Assembly (NCBI GenBank): GCA_051877705.1
Contig: JBJEJD010000112.1
Location: 1-13,871 of the forward strand
Origin: Coprococcus_A sp051877705
GTDB taxonomy: Bacteria > Bacillota > Clostridia > Lachnospirales > Lachnospiraceae
Length of the DNA: 13,871 nt
Direction of reading: 5' to 3'
The position numbers and the translations under genes are program-made. Shown here one piece after another: positions 7,198 through 13,860 of this stretch; the stretch's first letter is position 1; each line of letters starts with the position of its first letter. The notes under the pieces are model-generated. The model had not been told where the DNA came from and searched no databases. It saw nothing but the letters and a program-made list of their open reading frames with translations.

Positions 7198-8027
7198 TAA
7201 CCCACGGCTCCTATTACCATCTGATTCCAGGTCTCAGTTGCCTCTATTCTGCACTCATCCTTCCACTGTTCATATTGCTCATTAAATTTCTGCATCAGGA
7301 TCTGTTCAAATTCACTGTCATCCATGTCTTTATATTCATCTTCTGACCGGAGAGCCTCCGTAAGCTCGCCAAGGATCTTATTATAAACCTTCATAGACAG
7401 TGCATCCTTTTCATAAATATTCAGCATTGCTTCATGTTCCACACTGAACTGTGCGGCAACATTTTTACCGAGCGCTGCCATATAATCATCCGCCTGTAAA
7501 TCACATTTCGCCTTTTCATCTTCAGTCAAAGCCTCCACACCATAGGTATCAGCCTTCCCGCAGAGAACAGTTATTCTCACCATTTCTTCCAGCATGGTAT
7601 TTTTGGCATATTCCGCCACCGTTATCCCATCCTCAACTTCCTGGTTCCACGGTTCCTCTCCATATAAAGATACATACCTGTCTCTGGCCATATAAGCTCT
7701 GGCATTCACCTCAGACAAGTAAATAACCGTATCATTAATGGTCAGCACCGGCTCATCATCTACCGCAAAACTGCCCATTGGTTCCTCTTCCGTCTCGCCT
7801 GATGCCGCATCAGAAACAGTCCCTTCTGTATTCTCTAAACTTCCGCTCTCAGCCATCTGTATTGTCTCTATAGCAGGCATTTCGCCTGACTCGTCCGATC
7901 TATTTCCTTCAGATGATGTATGTCCTCCGATCATAAAGCCGGCACAAAAACCTATACTCAAGCCTATCACCAGGCTGACAGCCAGAATACCTGCTCCATA
8001 TTTCTTTTTTTTATGATTATTTTCCAA
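7197..8027 (-). CDS. Membrane-anchored SurA/PrsA-like protein without a PPIase domain
   Basis: Protein of 276 residues with a lysine-rich start (HKKKKY, residues 5-10), one hydrophobic segment (11-34), an acidic Ser/Glu/Gly linker (37-92) and a helical extracytoplasmic domain. The segment from about 93 (VLTINDTVIYLSEVNARAY) to about 225 resembles the N-terminal peptide-binding domain of SurA/PrsA foldases, in which such a short strand followed by long helices is typical. No parvulin PPIase domain follows; the C-terminal part is helical and charged (EQILMQKFNEQYEQWKDE). It is probably a secretion or folding helper on the outer face of the membrane. No lipobox is seen, so an uncleaved anchor is more likely than a lipoprotein. 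The start is TTG (8025-8027), supported by AAAGGAGAG seven bases upstream. It heads a two-gene unit with sfsA. The family assignment is from pattern and is moderately sure. Confidence 0.8.
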   Translation of the reverse strand: MENNHKKKKYGAGILAVSLVIGLSIGFCAGFMIGGHTSSEGNRSDESGEMPAIETIQMAESGSLENTEGTVSDAASGETEEEPMGSFAVDDEPVLTINDTVIYLSEVNARAYMARDRYVSLYGEEPWNQEVEDGITVAEYAKNTMLEEMVRITVLCGKADTYGVEALTEDEKAKCDLQADDYMAALGKNVAAQFSVEHEAMLNIYEKDALSMKVYNKILGELTEALRSEDEYKDMDDSEFEQILMQKFNEQYEQWKDECRIEATETWNQMVIGAVG

Positions 8028-8056
8028 AATTAATCTCTCCTTTATCTGATGAATAA

Positions 8057-8085
8057 TTGATGATTATCTGTCTGCATTTTAACAT
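8057..8085 (+). promoter_or_regulatory. Possible promoter of the ABC transporter genes
   Basis: TTGATG (8057-8062) and TAACAT (8080-8085) are spaced 17 bases apart and match the consensus at four of six positions each. This would start transcription near 8092, about 95 bases before the ATPase ATG. It overlaps the opposite promoter at 8076-8104, so the two would compete. No riboswitch fold was recognised in the leader. Confidence 0.3.
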
Positions 8086-8104
8086 AAACCGTGATAGGGC
8101 GCAA
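8076..8104 (-). promoter_or_regulatory. Promoter of the SurA-like/sfsA unit
   Basis: The minus strand has TAAAAT as -10 box (8076-8081, five of six) and TTGCGC as -35 box (8099-8104, three of six) with a 17-base spacer. The start would be near 8069, giving a leader of about 40 bases to the TTG start codon. Confidence 0.55.
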
Positions 8105-8186
8105 CCTGGCAAACATTTTTCTGCCGAGTACACTGCTGTTTGTTTTTGCATATTCTATTATATGGAACAATACAAGGAGGATATCA

Positions 8187-8945
8187 ATGGAACCGCTTTT
8201 AACATTGACCGATGTTAATTATACCTATCAGACATCTGAAAACGAAACACCTGCTGTGAAAAAAATAAATTTCTGTGTCTGGCCCGACAAATTTCTTGGT
8301 ATCATCGGTCCCAGCGGGTGTGGAAAATCAACAATTCTCTCCCTTATTGCAGGTTTATTGCCACCTTCGTCAGGCGAGATTCGGCTGCAGAGTGATACTT
8401 CCGGTGTCACCCGCATCGGTTATATGCTCCAAAAGGATCATCTGCTTGACTGGCTGACTATAAAAGAAAACATTTCTCTTGGTCTCAGAATCCATCACCA
8501 GATGACAACTGAAAAGGAAAAATGGATAAACAGTATGCTGTCAGAATACGGTCTTGCACAATTTGCTGAAGCCAGACCTTCTCAGCTATCGGGCGGTATG
8601 CGTCAGCGTGCGGCTCTGATCCGTACTCTGGCACTGGAACCCCGTCTTCTCCTCCTGGATGAACCATTTTCGGCTCTCGATTATCAGACAAGATTGACTG
8701 TAGCCGACGATATTCACCATATTCTGCGCAGCCAGCACAAAAGCGCTATCCTGGTCACCCATGATATTTCGGAAGCCGTCAGTTTCTGCGACCAGATTAT
8801 TATTTTGACCAGGCGTCCAGCCACCATAAAAAAAACCATGGATATCAATTTGACCATTACCGGTGAACGTACCCCATTCCATGCCAGAATGGCACCGGAA
8901 TTTAAAGACTATTTTAATCAGATATGGGGTGAACTAAATGACTGA
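8187..8945 (+). CDS. ABC transporter ATP-binding protein (SsuB/TauB/ThiZ type)
   Basis: Cytoplasmic ATPase of 252 residues that powers import through the permease encoded next. The reading frame is open back to 8091, but AAGGAGG (8174-8180) six bases before the ATG at 8187 fixes the start. All ABC motifs are intact: Walker A GPSGCGKST (41-49), Q-loop Q82 in YMLQKD, signature LSGGMRQR (134-141), Walker B LLLLDEP (154-160), SALD (162-165) and switch His H192 in VTHD. The overall pattern, including DWLTIKENISLGL, fits the nitrate/sulfonate/bicarbonate/taurine subfamily, which also contains the thiamine-precursor importers. The stop overlaps the permease start by 8 bases (ATGACTGA). No substrate-binding protein gene lies beside it, so the substrate cannot be given. 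Confidence 0.93.
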   Translation: MEPLLTLTDVNYTYQTSENETPAVKKINFCVWPDKFLGIIGPSGCGKSTILSLIAGLLPPSSGEIRLQSDTSGVTRIGYMLQKDHLLDWLTIKENISLGLRIHHQMTTEKEKWINSMLSEYGLAQFAEARPSQLSGGMRQRAALIRTLALEPRLLLLDEPFSALDYQTRLTVADDIHHILRSQHKSAILVTHDISEAVSFCDQIIILTRRPATIKKTMDINLTITGERTPFHARMAPEFKDYFNQIWGELND

Positions 8946-9756
8946 CAAATATATGACCTATCCGGTTGTCAAAATCTCACGGCAGGATTATATCCGACGC
9001 AACAAAAGACACCTGCAGATGATTCGTATCGCCCGTCTTCTGATCCTCGTCCTGATCATCACTGGATGGGAAACTGCCACACGCGTTCATTTGCTGGATG
9101 CCTTCATCTTTAGCAGTCCGTCAAGAATTATTAGAACAATCATTGATATGGCCACTGACAGCAGCCTGTTTTATCATCTTGGCATTACCGTTGGAGAGAC
9201 TCTGATAAGTTTTGTACTGGTACTGATTTTCGGCACACTGACGGCCATCCTGCTGTGGTGGTGCCAGGGAGCTGCCGCCGTACTGGAACCCTATCTGGTT
9301 GTTTTAAACAGCCTGCCCAAGACAGCCCTGGCCCCAATCCTCATCGTATGGCTCGGGAATAATGTCAAAACCATTATTGTCTGTGGTGTATCACTGGCTA
9401 TTTTCGGTACGATTATCAACCTGTATACAGCCTTTACGCACGTAGATGCTGATAAATTACTGCTGATCCGCACTCTGGGCGGCAGCCGCAGAGACACCAT
9501 GCATTATATTATTCTGCCCTCCAGCATCCCCGCCATCATCAGCAATATGAAGGTCAACATCGGTCTCTGCCTCGTTGGGGTCATCATCGGTGAATTTCTC
9601 GCCGCCAATGCAGGTCTTGGTTATCTGATCATTTATGGCAGTCAGGTCTTCAAACTGGACTGGGTCATGATGAGCATCATCATCCTGTGTATCCTGGCCA
9701 TGTTCTTCTACCAGTTCCTTGCATGGGTTGAAAAAATATACACTGTTCATCATTAA
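8938..9756 (+). CDS. ABC transporter permease (SsuC/ThiX type)
   Basis: Inner-membrane permease of 272 residues, the partner of the ATPase whose 3' end it overlaps by 8 bases. The N-terminal 30 residues are charged and cytoplasmic. Likely membrane helices lie at about 31-48, 84-108, 115-137, 143-165, 205-225 and 243-265, the six-span layout of this family. The coupling-helix (EAA) motif is visible as RTLGGSRRDTMHYIILP (178-194), with the conserved Gly and the terminal Leu-Pro. SLPKTALAPILIVWLG (125-140) and GEFLAANAGLGYLI (218-231) are typical of the BPD_transp_1 permeases for aromatic, sulfonate or pyrimidine compounds. A GGGG run about eight bases upstream is a modest ribosome binding site; coupling by overlap is likely. 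The unit ends here, at a hairpin facing the next gene. Confidence 0.93.
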   Translation: MTDKYMTYPVVKISRQDYIRRNKRHLQMIRIARLLILVLIITGWETATRVHLLDAFIFSSPSRIIRTIIDMATDSSLFYHLGITVGETLISFVLVLIFGTLTAILLWWCQGAAAVLEPYLVVLNSLPKTALAPILIVWLGNNVKTIIVCGVSLAIFGTIINLYTAFTHVDADKLLLIRTLGGSRRDTMHYIILPSSIPAIISNMKVNIGLCLVGVIIGEFLAANAGLGYLIIYGSQVFKLDWVMMSIIILCILAMFFYQFLAWVEKIYTVHH

Positions 9757-9768
9757 ACATCCGGCCAC

Positions 9769-9822
9769 AGAAAATCCTCCAATCTGACAGTTCTTTACAC
9801 AGAACTGCCGGATTGGAGGATT
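9769..9822 (-). terminator. Long hairpin between convergent genes
   Basis: A 12-bp outer stem (9773-9784 with 9811-9822) and a 7-bp inner stem (9788-9794 with 9801-9807) are separated by a 3-by-3 internal loop and capped by a six-base loop. On the minus strand it is followed by TTTTCTGT, so it mainly serves the kinase-like gene ending at 9832. On the plus strand the tail (TTCTAAAAC) is poor in T, but the strong stem may still stop the ABC transcript that ends at 9756. Confidence 0.75.
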
Positions 9823-9831
9823 CTAAAACAA

Positions 9832-10389
9832 TCATCCTCTCATGAATGTATCAATCCTTGATAAAAGCACTCTATCCGTCTGATAGGAGAAATCATCTGC
9901 CTGAATCTCAATGATATCGCCCGCTGGTTTTTCTTTTCTCCCGGCTTCTATATAATCCCTAAAATCGTCAAAAACATCGAAGGCCGTACTTAAATGAACG
10001 GGATGTCTGTTTTCATTATAGATACGATTCAGGTATCTTTTATGCAGGATATGAGTGTCGCCCCTGAGGACAAGCGTCATCACCTGATATTCGTTTTCGG
10101 AGGCTATCTGCTGCATTCTCTCCAACTCATTCTGATGAAAATTAGCTTCCAGAATAAGCGTTTTCTCCAACTTGGTAAATTCAGAAAATATAAAAATCAT
10201 TAACTCCACTGCAGCCTTGGACAGCTTTAAATTTTCTTCTCTGTCATCAAAACCAATTGTATCTCCCAATACCTCTTTAATCGAATCTTTATAAAATACA
10301 TTTACATTATATCTTTTCGAAAGAATATCTGCAAAAACAGATTTTCCTGTCGCCAGATCTCCCATAATCAATAATAATTTTTTCATCAT
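9832..10389 (-). CDS. Small P-loop kinase-like ATPase (AAA_33/zeta-toxin-like fold)
   Basis: Soluble protein of 185 residues. Walker A is GDLATGKS (10-17), followed by VFYKDSIKEVL (31-41), whose D35 is where small-molecule and nucleotide kinases of this fold hold a catalytic or substrate-binding Asp. TLILEANF (77-84) is a Walker-B-like strand, and LRGDTHILHKRYLNR (108-122) holds arginines of a possible lid. The family phosphorylates varied small molecules, and distant members are antibiotic phosphotransferases or zeta toxins; the substrate here is unknown. No antitoxin-like gene adjoins it, so a toxin role is not supported. Two ATGs open the frame; AAGGA lies four bases before the first and seven before the second (10384-10386), which is the better spaced. 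A hydrolase remnant lies directly upstream and a long terminator hairpin downstream. Confidence 0.8.
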   Translation of the reverse strand: MMKKLLLIMGDLATGKSVFADILSKRYNVNVFYKDSIKEVLGDTIGFDDREENLKLSKAAVELMIFIFSEFTKLEKTLILEANFHQNELERMQQIASENEYQVMTLVLRGDTHILHKRYLNRIYNENRHPVHLSTAFDVFDDFRDYIEAGRKEKPAGDIIEIQADDFSYQTDRVLLSRIDTFMRG

Positions 10390-10411
10390 CTATTCCTTAC
10401 ATAAATCCTTC

Positions 10412-10561
10412 TTACTTATTCGCACTCTGAAGTTTCTCTCTCCCGACGCGATTACATATGGCTATGAAGACACTGTTTTGAAATGCCTGCACACATACCT
10501 CCATTTCAAACATCGCTAATCTCATCTTTTCCGCCCCTTCATTTCTCCTCAGGTATTTTAC
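10412..10561 (-). pseudogene. Remnant of a nitrilase-family carbon-nitrogen hydrolase
   Basis: Between two stop codons the minus strand reads 49 codons beginning VKYLRRNEGAEKMRLAM and containing VFIAICNRVGRE, ending at TAA (10412-10414). The string of a helix with acidic and basic residues, then a small-Asn-Ser/Gly-Val-Phe-Ile-Ala strand, then Asn-Arg-Val-Gly-x-Glu, is characteristic of the nitrilase superfamily just C-terminal to the catalytic Cys (for example N-carbamoylputrescine amidase). A full enzyme has about 260-300 residues; the catalytic Glu, Lys and Cys regions and the C-terminus are all missing. An ATG at 10523-10525 would give only 37 residues and has no good ribosome binding site at the right spacing. 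It therefore looks like a deletion scar between the XRE and kinase genes. Assignment rests on recognised motif, not on a search. Confidence 0.6.
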
Positions 10562-10584
10562 TCAAATCTGACTCTGACCGTAAT

Positions 10585-11079
10585 TTATCCTCTGTGCAGA
10601 AGCCGCATTTTAAATGCCCTTACTCTGGCTGCGTATTTGCTGGTCATAATGACACCAACGATCATCATTCCAAACATAATGCCAAGACACAATCCGCCCA
10701 GAAAATTATCAGAATGATCTGTAAAATACAAGATCATATAAATCACTGCCGCAACGAAGCCTCCAATAAATAACCAGTGCATGCGTCTGGTTAATTTCTG
10801 CTTTTCCTCATTACTGTAATCTGCTACCTTTAATACTGTCTCTTCCAGTTCCTTATTCATTTTCTCGCCTTTCCTCTCTCCATCAAGCAGCTCCCGAAGA
10901 TCTACTTCATAATAATCAGCCATTTCAATGAGAATATCCAGATCCGGCAAATTGCTTCCCGTTTCCCATCTTGATACAGTTCTCCGTGATATATGAAACT
11001 GTTCTGCAAGTTGTTCCTGTGTCAGATTTTTTCCCTTACGAAGTTCTTTTAGGAACCTTCCGATTTTTTGTTGATCCAT
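10585..11079 (-). CDS. XRE-family regulator with two membrane spans
   Basis: Protein of 164 residues. Residues 6-62 are an XRE helix-turn-helix (LTQEQLAEQFHISRRTVSRWE, then NLPDLDILIEMADYYEVDLRELLDGE, the form common in Clostridia). After a charged linker (70-100), two hydrophobic helices at about 102-119 and 127-147 should place the protein in the membrane with DNA binding on the cytoplasmic side. Such membrane-tied XRE proteins are frequent in Firmicutes, where they are suspected to sense envelope or peptide signals; targets are mostly unknown. AGGAGG lies 10 bases before the ATG. It is downstream of the AEC carrier gene by about 200 bases, with only a weak promoter seen, and upstream of the hydrolase remnant. 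Self-regulation through the inverted repeat at 11172-11186 is possible. Confidence 0.9.
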   Translation of the reverse strand: MDQQKIGRFLKELRKGKNLTQEQLAEQFHISRRTVSRWETGSNLPDLDILIEMADYYEVDLRELLDGERKGEKMNKELEETVLKVADYSNEEKQKLTRRMHWLFIGGFVAAVIYMILYFTDHSDNFLGGLCLGIMFGMMIVGVIMTSKYAARVRAFKMRLLHRG

Positions 11080-11126
11080 GATCCAGTGACCTCCTCTCTG
11101 GAAACAGAATACAGCTTAATATCCCA

Positions 11127-11132
11127 AGTATA
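11127..11132 (-). promoter_or_regulatory. Possible -10 box for the membrane XRE gene
   Basis: TATACT on the minus strand, about 48 bases before the ATG. No good -35 box is found at 16-18 bases. The rest of 11080-11278 is AT-rich and holds the inverted repeat AGACA-n5-TGTCT (11172-11186), but no terminator with a T-run. Confidence 0.3.
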
Positions 11133-11278
11133 CAGGACACAAAGCGAGCAATACCCTGATTTTTCACTATGAGACACTGTTTGTCTATAAAAATATATTC
11201 TTTTTCGGATATGCTGATTCTTAGAAGTTGAGTGATTATCTCCCCAAATATCTTAAGTTCAAAAAAGTCTTTTTTTCT

Positions 11279-12211
11279 TCAAATAACAGTCTGATATATC
11301 AATACCATCAGAGGCATTGTAAAAATTGACAGTAGTGTTGTCATAACATTGATTGCCCCGGCATATTTTGAATCATTTCCGTAAACCTGGCACATCTGTG
11401 TGACAGTTGAAGCAGATGGCGTAATGACAGCCAAAAATACCACCAACAGTAATTTTACACCTTCTTTTTGCAATGCAGCAAGCCCACTGACTTTCAAAAT
11501 CACAAGTGCTACGGCCGGAATAAGCATCAGACGCAGTAAAGAAATAAAATATATTCTTTTATTTGTAAAAATACGCCGCAGATTCATTCCTGCAATCAAC
11601 ATTCCTGTTACAATCATACTTGCCGGACCAACCATGCTGCCTACAGAACTTAACGTCTGATTAATGATTTCCGGCAATCGTATTTTTGTAAAAAAGAGGA
11701 TAACCCCTATTACAATCGAAATCATATTGATGTTCAATACTATTTTTCGCCAATCCATTTTCTCTGTCTTACTTAACAGTTTCCTGCAATGTGTCCATAG
11801 AAAAACCAGCTGGATGCACATAAATACACATCCATACAGAACCCAGTCTTTGCCTAGGATATATGTAACCAGCGGCACAATCAAATTGCCGGAATTTGAA
11901 TAATAAATGGAAGTAAATTCCACCTCGTTCAAGTGAAAGATTTTCCCTGTCAGCCATGTAAAAAACAACAAAAGCACCTGGAGCAACAAGGATGCTGCCA
12001 TTACCAACAGCAGGGATGCCACCCTTTCCATCGAATAATCCACCTGAAATGCACCGATAATCACGCATGGGACAATTAAATACAAAACTACTTTTGATAT
12101 TACTTTACTGTCCTCATCTTTCACAATACCAGCCTTTACAATTACATATCCCATCAGAATCATAAGAAATAATTCTGCTATCTGTTTCATAAGTAAGATA
12201 CTAATCTGCAT
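11279..12211 (-). CDS. AEC-family carrier (auxin efflux carrier-like permease)
   Basis: Integral membrane protein of 310 residues, the typical length. About ten hydrophobic spans are visible (near 8-28, 38-57, 64-90, 103-119, 124-142, 158-176, 188-210, 219-241, 252-274 and 284-308). Family signatures are SNSGNLIVPLV (105-115) in the first half and TPSASTVTQMCQVYGND (264-280), followed by a last helix ending in TMPLM, in the second half. Bacterial AEC proteins move organic acids such as malate, malonate or similar anions, often by proton coupling; the substrate here is not deducible. AGGAGGAG lies eight bases before the ATG. A near-consensus promoter is upstream (12292-12320). The stop is followed by no recognisable terminator, so read-through into the membrane XRE gene is possible. 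It is a single-gene unit with no enzyme partner adjacent. Confidence 0.93.
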   Translation of the reverse strand: MQISILLMKQIAELFLMILMGYVIVKAGIVKDEDSKVISKVVLYLIVPCVIIGAFQVDYSMERVASLLLVMAASLLLQVLLLFFTWLTGKIFHLNEVEFTSIYYSNSGNLIVPLVTYILGKDWVLYGCVFMCIQLVFLWTHCRKLLSKTEKMDWRKIVLNINMISIVIGVILFFTKIRLPEIINQTLSSVGSMVGPASMIVTGMLIAGMNLRRIFTNKRIYFISLLRLMLIPAVALVILKVSGLAALQKEGVKLLLVVFLAVITPSASTVTQMCQVYGNDSKYAGAINVMTTLLSIFTMPLMVLIYQTVI

Positions 12212-12291
12212 AAATACTGCTCCTCCTTAATACTCTTTAACCTTATAGAAGCCTAGTCAATTATGAATAAACAGATTTTATTGCGCTCTAC

Positions 12292-12320
12292 ATTATAACA
12301 TTACTCTCTTCTTTTGTCAC
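12292..12320 (-). promoter_or_regulatory. Near-consensus promoter of the AEC carrier gene
   Basis: GTGACA as -35 box (12315-12320, five of six) and TATAAT as -10 box (12292-12297, six of six) on the minus strand, with a 17-base spacer. The start would be near 12285, giving a leader of about 74 bases. The leader begins with the inverted repeat AATAAA-n5-TTTATT (12266-12282), a possible operator. Confidence 0.75.
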
Positions 12321-12392
12321 GCCAGGTTTCTTATGCGGCACATTAACCATTCTGAAACAAGTCCTTCCAATTCTGCTTTCTGTCTTTCACAG

Positions 12393-12446
12393 AAAAAAGA
12401 ACGTTGCAATATAGATGATAACTTTTCACTCATCTATACTGCAACG
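12393..12446 (-). terminator. Strong intrinsic terminator of the GH30 gene
   Basis: Arms 12402-12418 and 12430-12446 give a 17-pair stem with one G-U pair in the minus-strand transcript and an 11-base loop. After TTC comes a run of six T residues (12393-12398). It lies about 70 bases after the stop codon at 12517. Confidence 0.9.
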
Positions 12447-12516
12447 CTCCTTTTGCTGCATATTCTTAGGGAGAATATGATTACCATCCCGAAGAACAAA
12501 TGTCAAAATCATTAAC

Positions 12517-13860
12517 TCAACTTTTTTCTACAATCATTCCCGTTGAAATCGACATCGGTGATACCACGATCTTCACACACTCGTCCTTTATACGAATATA
12601 AGCGGGGATACTTTTGCATGTACGGTTCAAAATAATGACAACAATATGATCTTTATTCTTAAATGCTGTGACTTCCAGTTCGTCCGTATATCTGCTGACA
12701 CCGATTCTGACTGCTCCCTCTTCAATGAAATGACTAAAATGCCAGATATGTGACTGAATATTGCTCTCTTTCAGTTCTCCTGTCTTCATGTTATATAGAT
12801 AAGGCGCATCACAATAATTCCCCACATGATTCGGTCCGCCCATCTCATCCAGTATCAGATTCCAATCCATAAATGAATTCATACCATGATTCAAATTGCC
12901 AATCATATCATGGGCGTATTTCTGAGCATTTACCAGATAATCATCGGCGCTGAATTTACAGTACTCGATACAGGCCTCTGACAACAGCAGCTGTTTTTCC
13001 GGGAATCTTTCCCTGATCATCTGAAGTGCCTCAAAATGATCTCCACTGTACCAATGGAAGGCTACCCCTTTAATCATCCTGTCTGTTTCATCATCGATAA
13101 TCGTCTCAGCCCACTCAAAGGCCCTTTCTTTGTTATGATCCCAGATATAAATACCTATATCCGTCAGGCCATGCCGCTCCAGTGCCGGCCACATATAGTC
13201 TTTCAAAAAGAGGCGTTCTTCCATTGCTGTATAAACACAGGAATCCCATGTCTGCACAGCTTTTGGCTCATTCTGAAGCGTCAATCCCGCCACATGATAA
13301 CCGCGACTCCTGTATTCTTCAATATAGCGGCAAATATATTCCGCCCACCGATCCCGAAAGCTTTCCTTCAGCCTGCCGCCATGATTTCGCTCTCCATTGG
13401 TTTTCATATAGGCAGGAGGACTCCATGGTGATAATATAATATTCAGTCTGCCGCCGTAAGCACGCTCGGCATCATCTAAAAACGGCAAAATGTATTTTTC
13501 CACTCTTTCAAAAGAAAAAGCTGCAAAACTACTGTCCTTTTCATCTGAATCAGCTTCATAATGCCCCAATGAAAAATCACAGCTGTCAATTGGAATACGA
13601 ACCTGATTATATTTCATATGATCACGGCCAAAATACTGCTCCACGACCTCAGCTTTCTGCCTGTCATCCATCTGAGCATAAACATAGCCTGCCGAATCCG
13701 TCACAGCACCTCCGAATCCTGTTATTGTCTGATAACATACCTGTGGATACAGGTTAATCAATTCATTTTCACGTTCTTCATCATGAACAAACTTCACTTT
13801 TTGTTCTTTTGTCGTCCTGATATTGTTTTCAAATGTCGATGTTATATATTTGATATACAT
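12517..13860 (-). CDS. Glycoside hydrolase family 30 (glucosylceramidase-like), intracellular
   Basis: Retaining beta-glycosidase of 447 residues with a (beta/alpha)8 barrel and a C-terminal beta domain (about 385-447). The N-terminal motif GFGGAVTDSAG (48-58), NQVRIPIDSCDFS (85-97) and SPWSPPAYMKTNGERNHGG (144-162) are typical of GH30. The acid/base is E198 in TLQNEP and the nucleophile is E295 in LLLSEA; both are present. There is no signal peptide or anchor, so it acts in the cytoplasm on imported short glycosides rather than on polymers or lipids outside. GH30 covers beta-glucosidase, beta-xylosidase, beta-fucosidase, beta-1,6-glucanase and glucosylceramidase activities, and the exact one cannot be read here. 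The ATG is preceded by GGGGAT; the window ends 11 bases upstream, so its promoter or an operon partner is out of view. A strong terminator follows. Confidence 0.93.
   Translation of the reverse strand: MYIKYITSTFENNIRTTKEQKVKFVHDEERENELINLYPQVCYQTITGFGGAVTDSAGYVYAQMDDRQKAEVVEQYFGRDHMKYNQVRIPIDSCDFSLGHYEADSDEKDSSFAAFSFERVEKYILPFLDDAERAYGGRLNIILSPWSPPAYMKTNGERNHGGRLKESFRDRWAEYICRYIEEYRSRGYHVAGLTLQNEPKAVQTWDSCVYTAMEERLFLKDYMWPALERHGLTDIGIYIWDHNKERAFEWAETIIDDETDRMIKGVAFHWYSGDHFEALQMIRERFPEKQLLLSEACIEYCKFSADDYLVNAQKYAHDMIGNLNHGMNSFMDWNLILDEMGGPNHVGNYCDAPYLYNMKTGELKESNIQSHIWHFSHFIEEGAVRIGVSRYTDELEVTAFKNKDHIVVIILNRTCKSIPAYIRIKDECVKIVVSPMSISTGMIVEKS

Noticed and set aside
8091..8186. 32-residue N-terminal extension of the ABC ATPase, hydrophobic in character
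   Set aside because: AAGGAGG lies six bases before the ATG at 8187 and the ATPase family normally begins there. The extension starts at a GTG without a ribosome binding site and spans likely promoter DNA.
8028..8186. Thiamine or other riboswitch before the ABC genes
   Set aside because: The leader shows no conserved riboswitch core that I can recognise and is short, so the substrate cannot be inferred from it.
9832..11079. Toxin-antitoxin reading of the kinase-like gene plus the XRE gene
   Set aside because: The XRE protein is a membrane-spanning regulator separated by nearly 200 bases holding an unrelated gene relic, and the kinase gene has its own start signals. There is no overlap or coupling typical of such pairs.
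939..11206. Identical 14-mer ATATATTCTTTTTC at 939-952 and 11193-11206, both upstream of XRE genes
   Set aside because: The string is AT-rich and lies at different distances from the two starts (about 66 and 114 bases). A chance match in AT-rich intergenic DNA is plausible.
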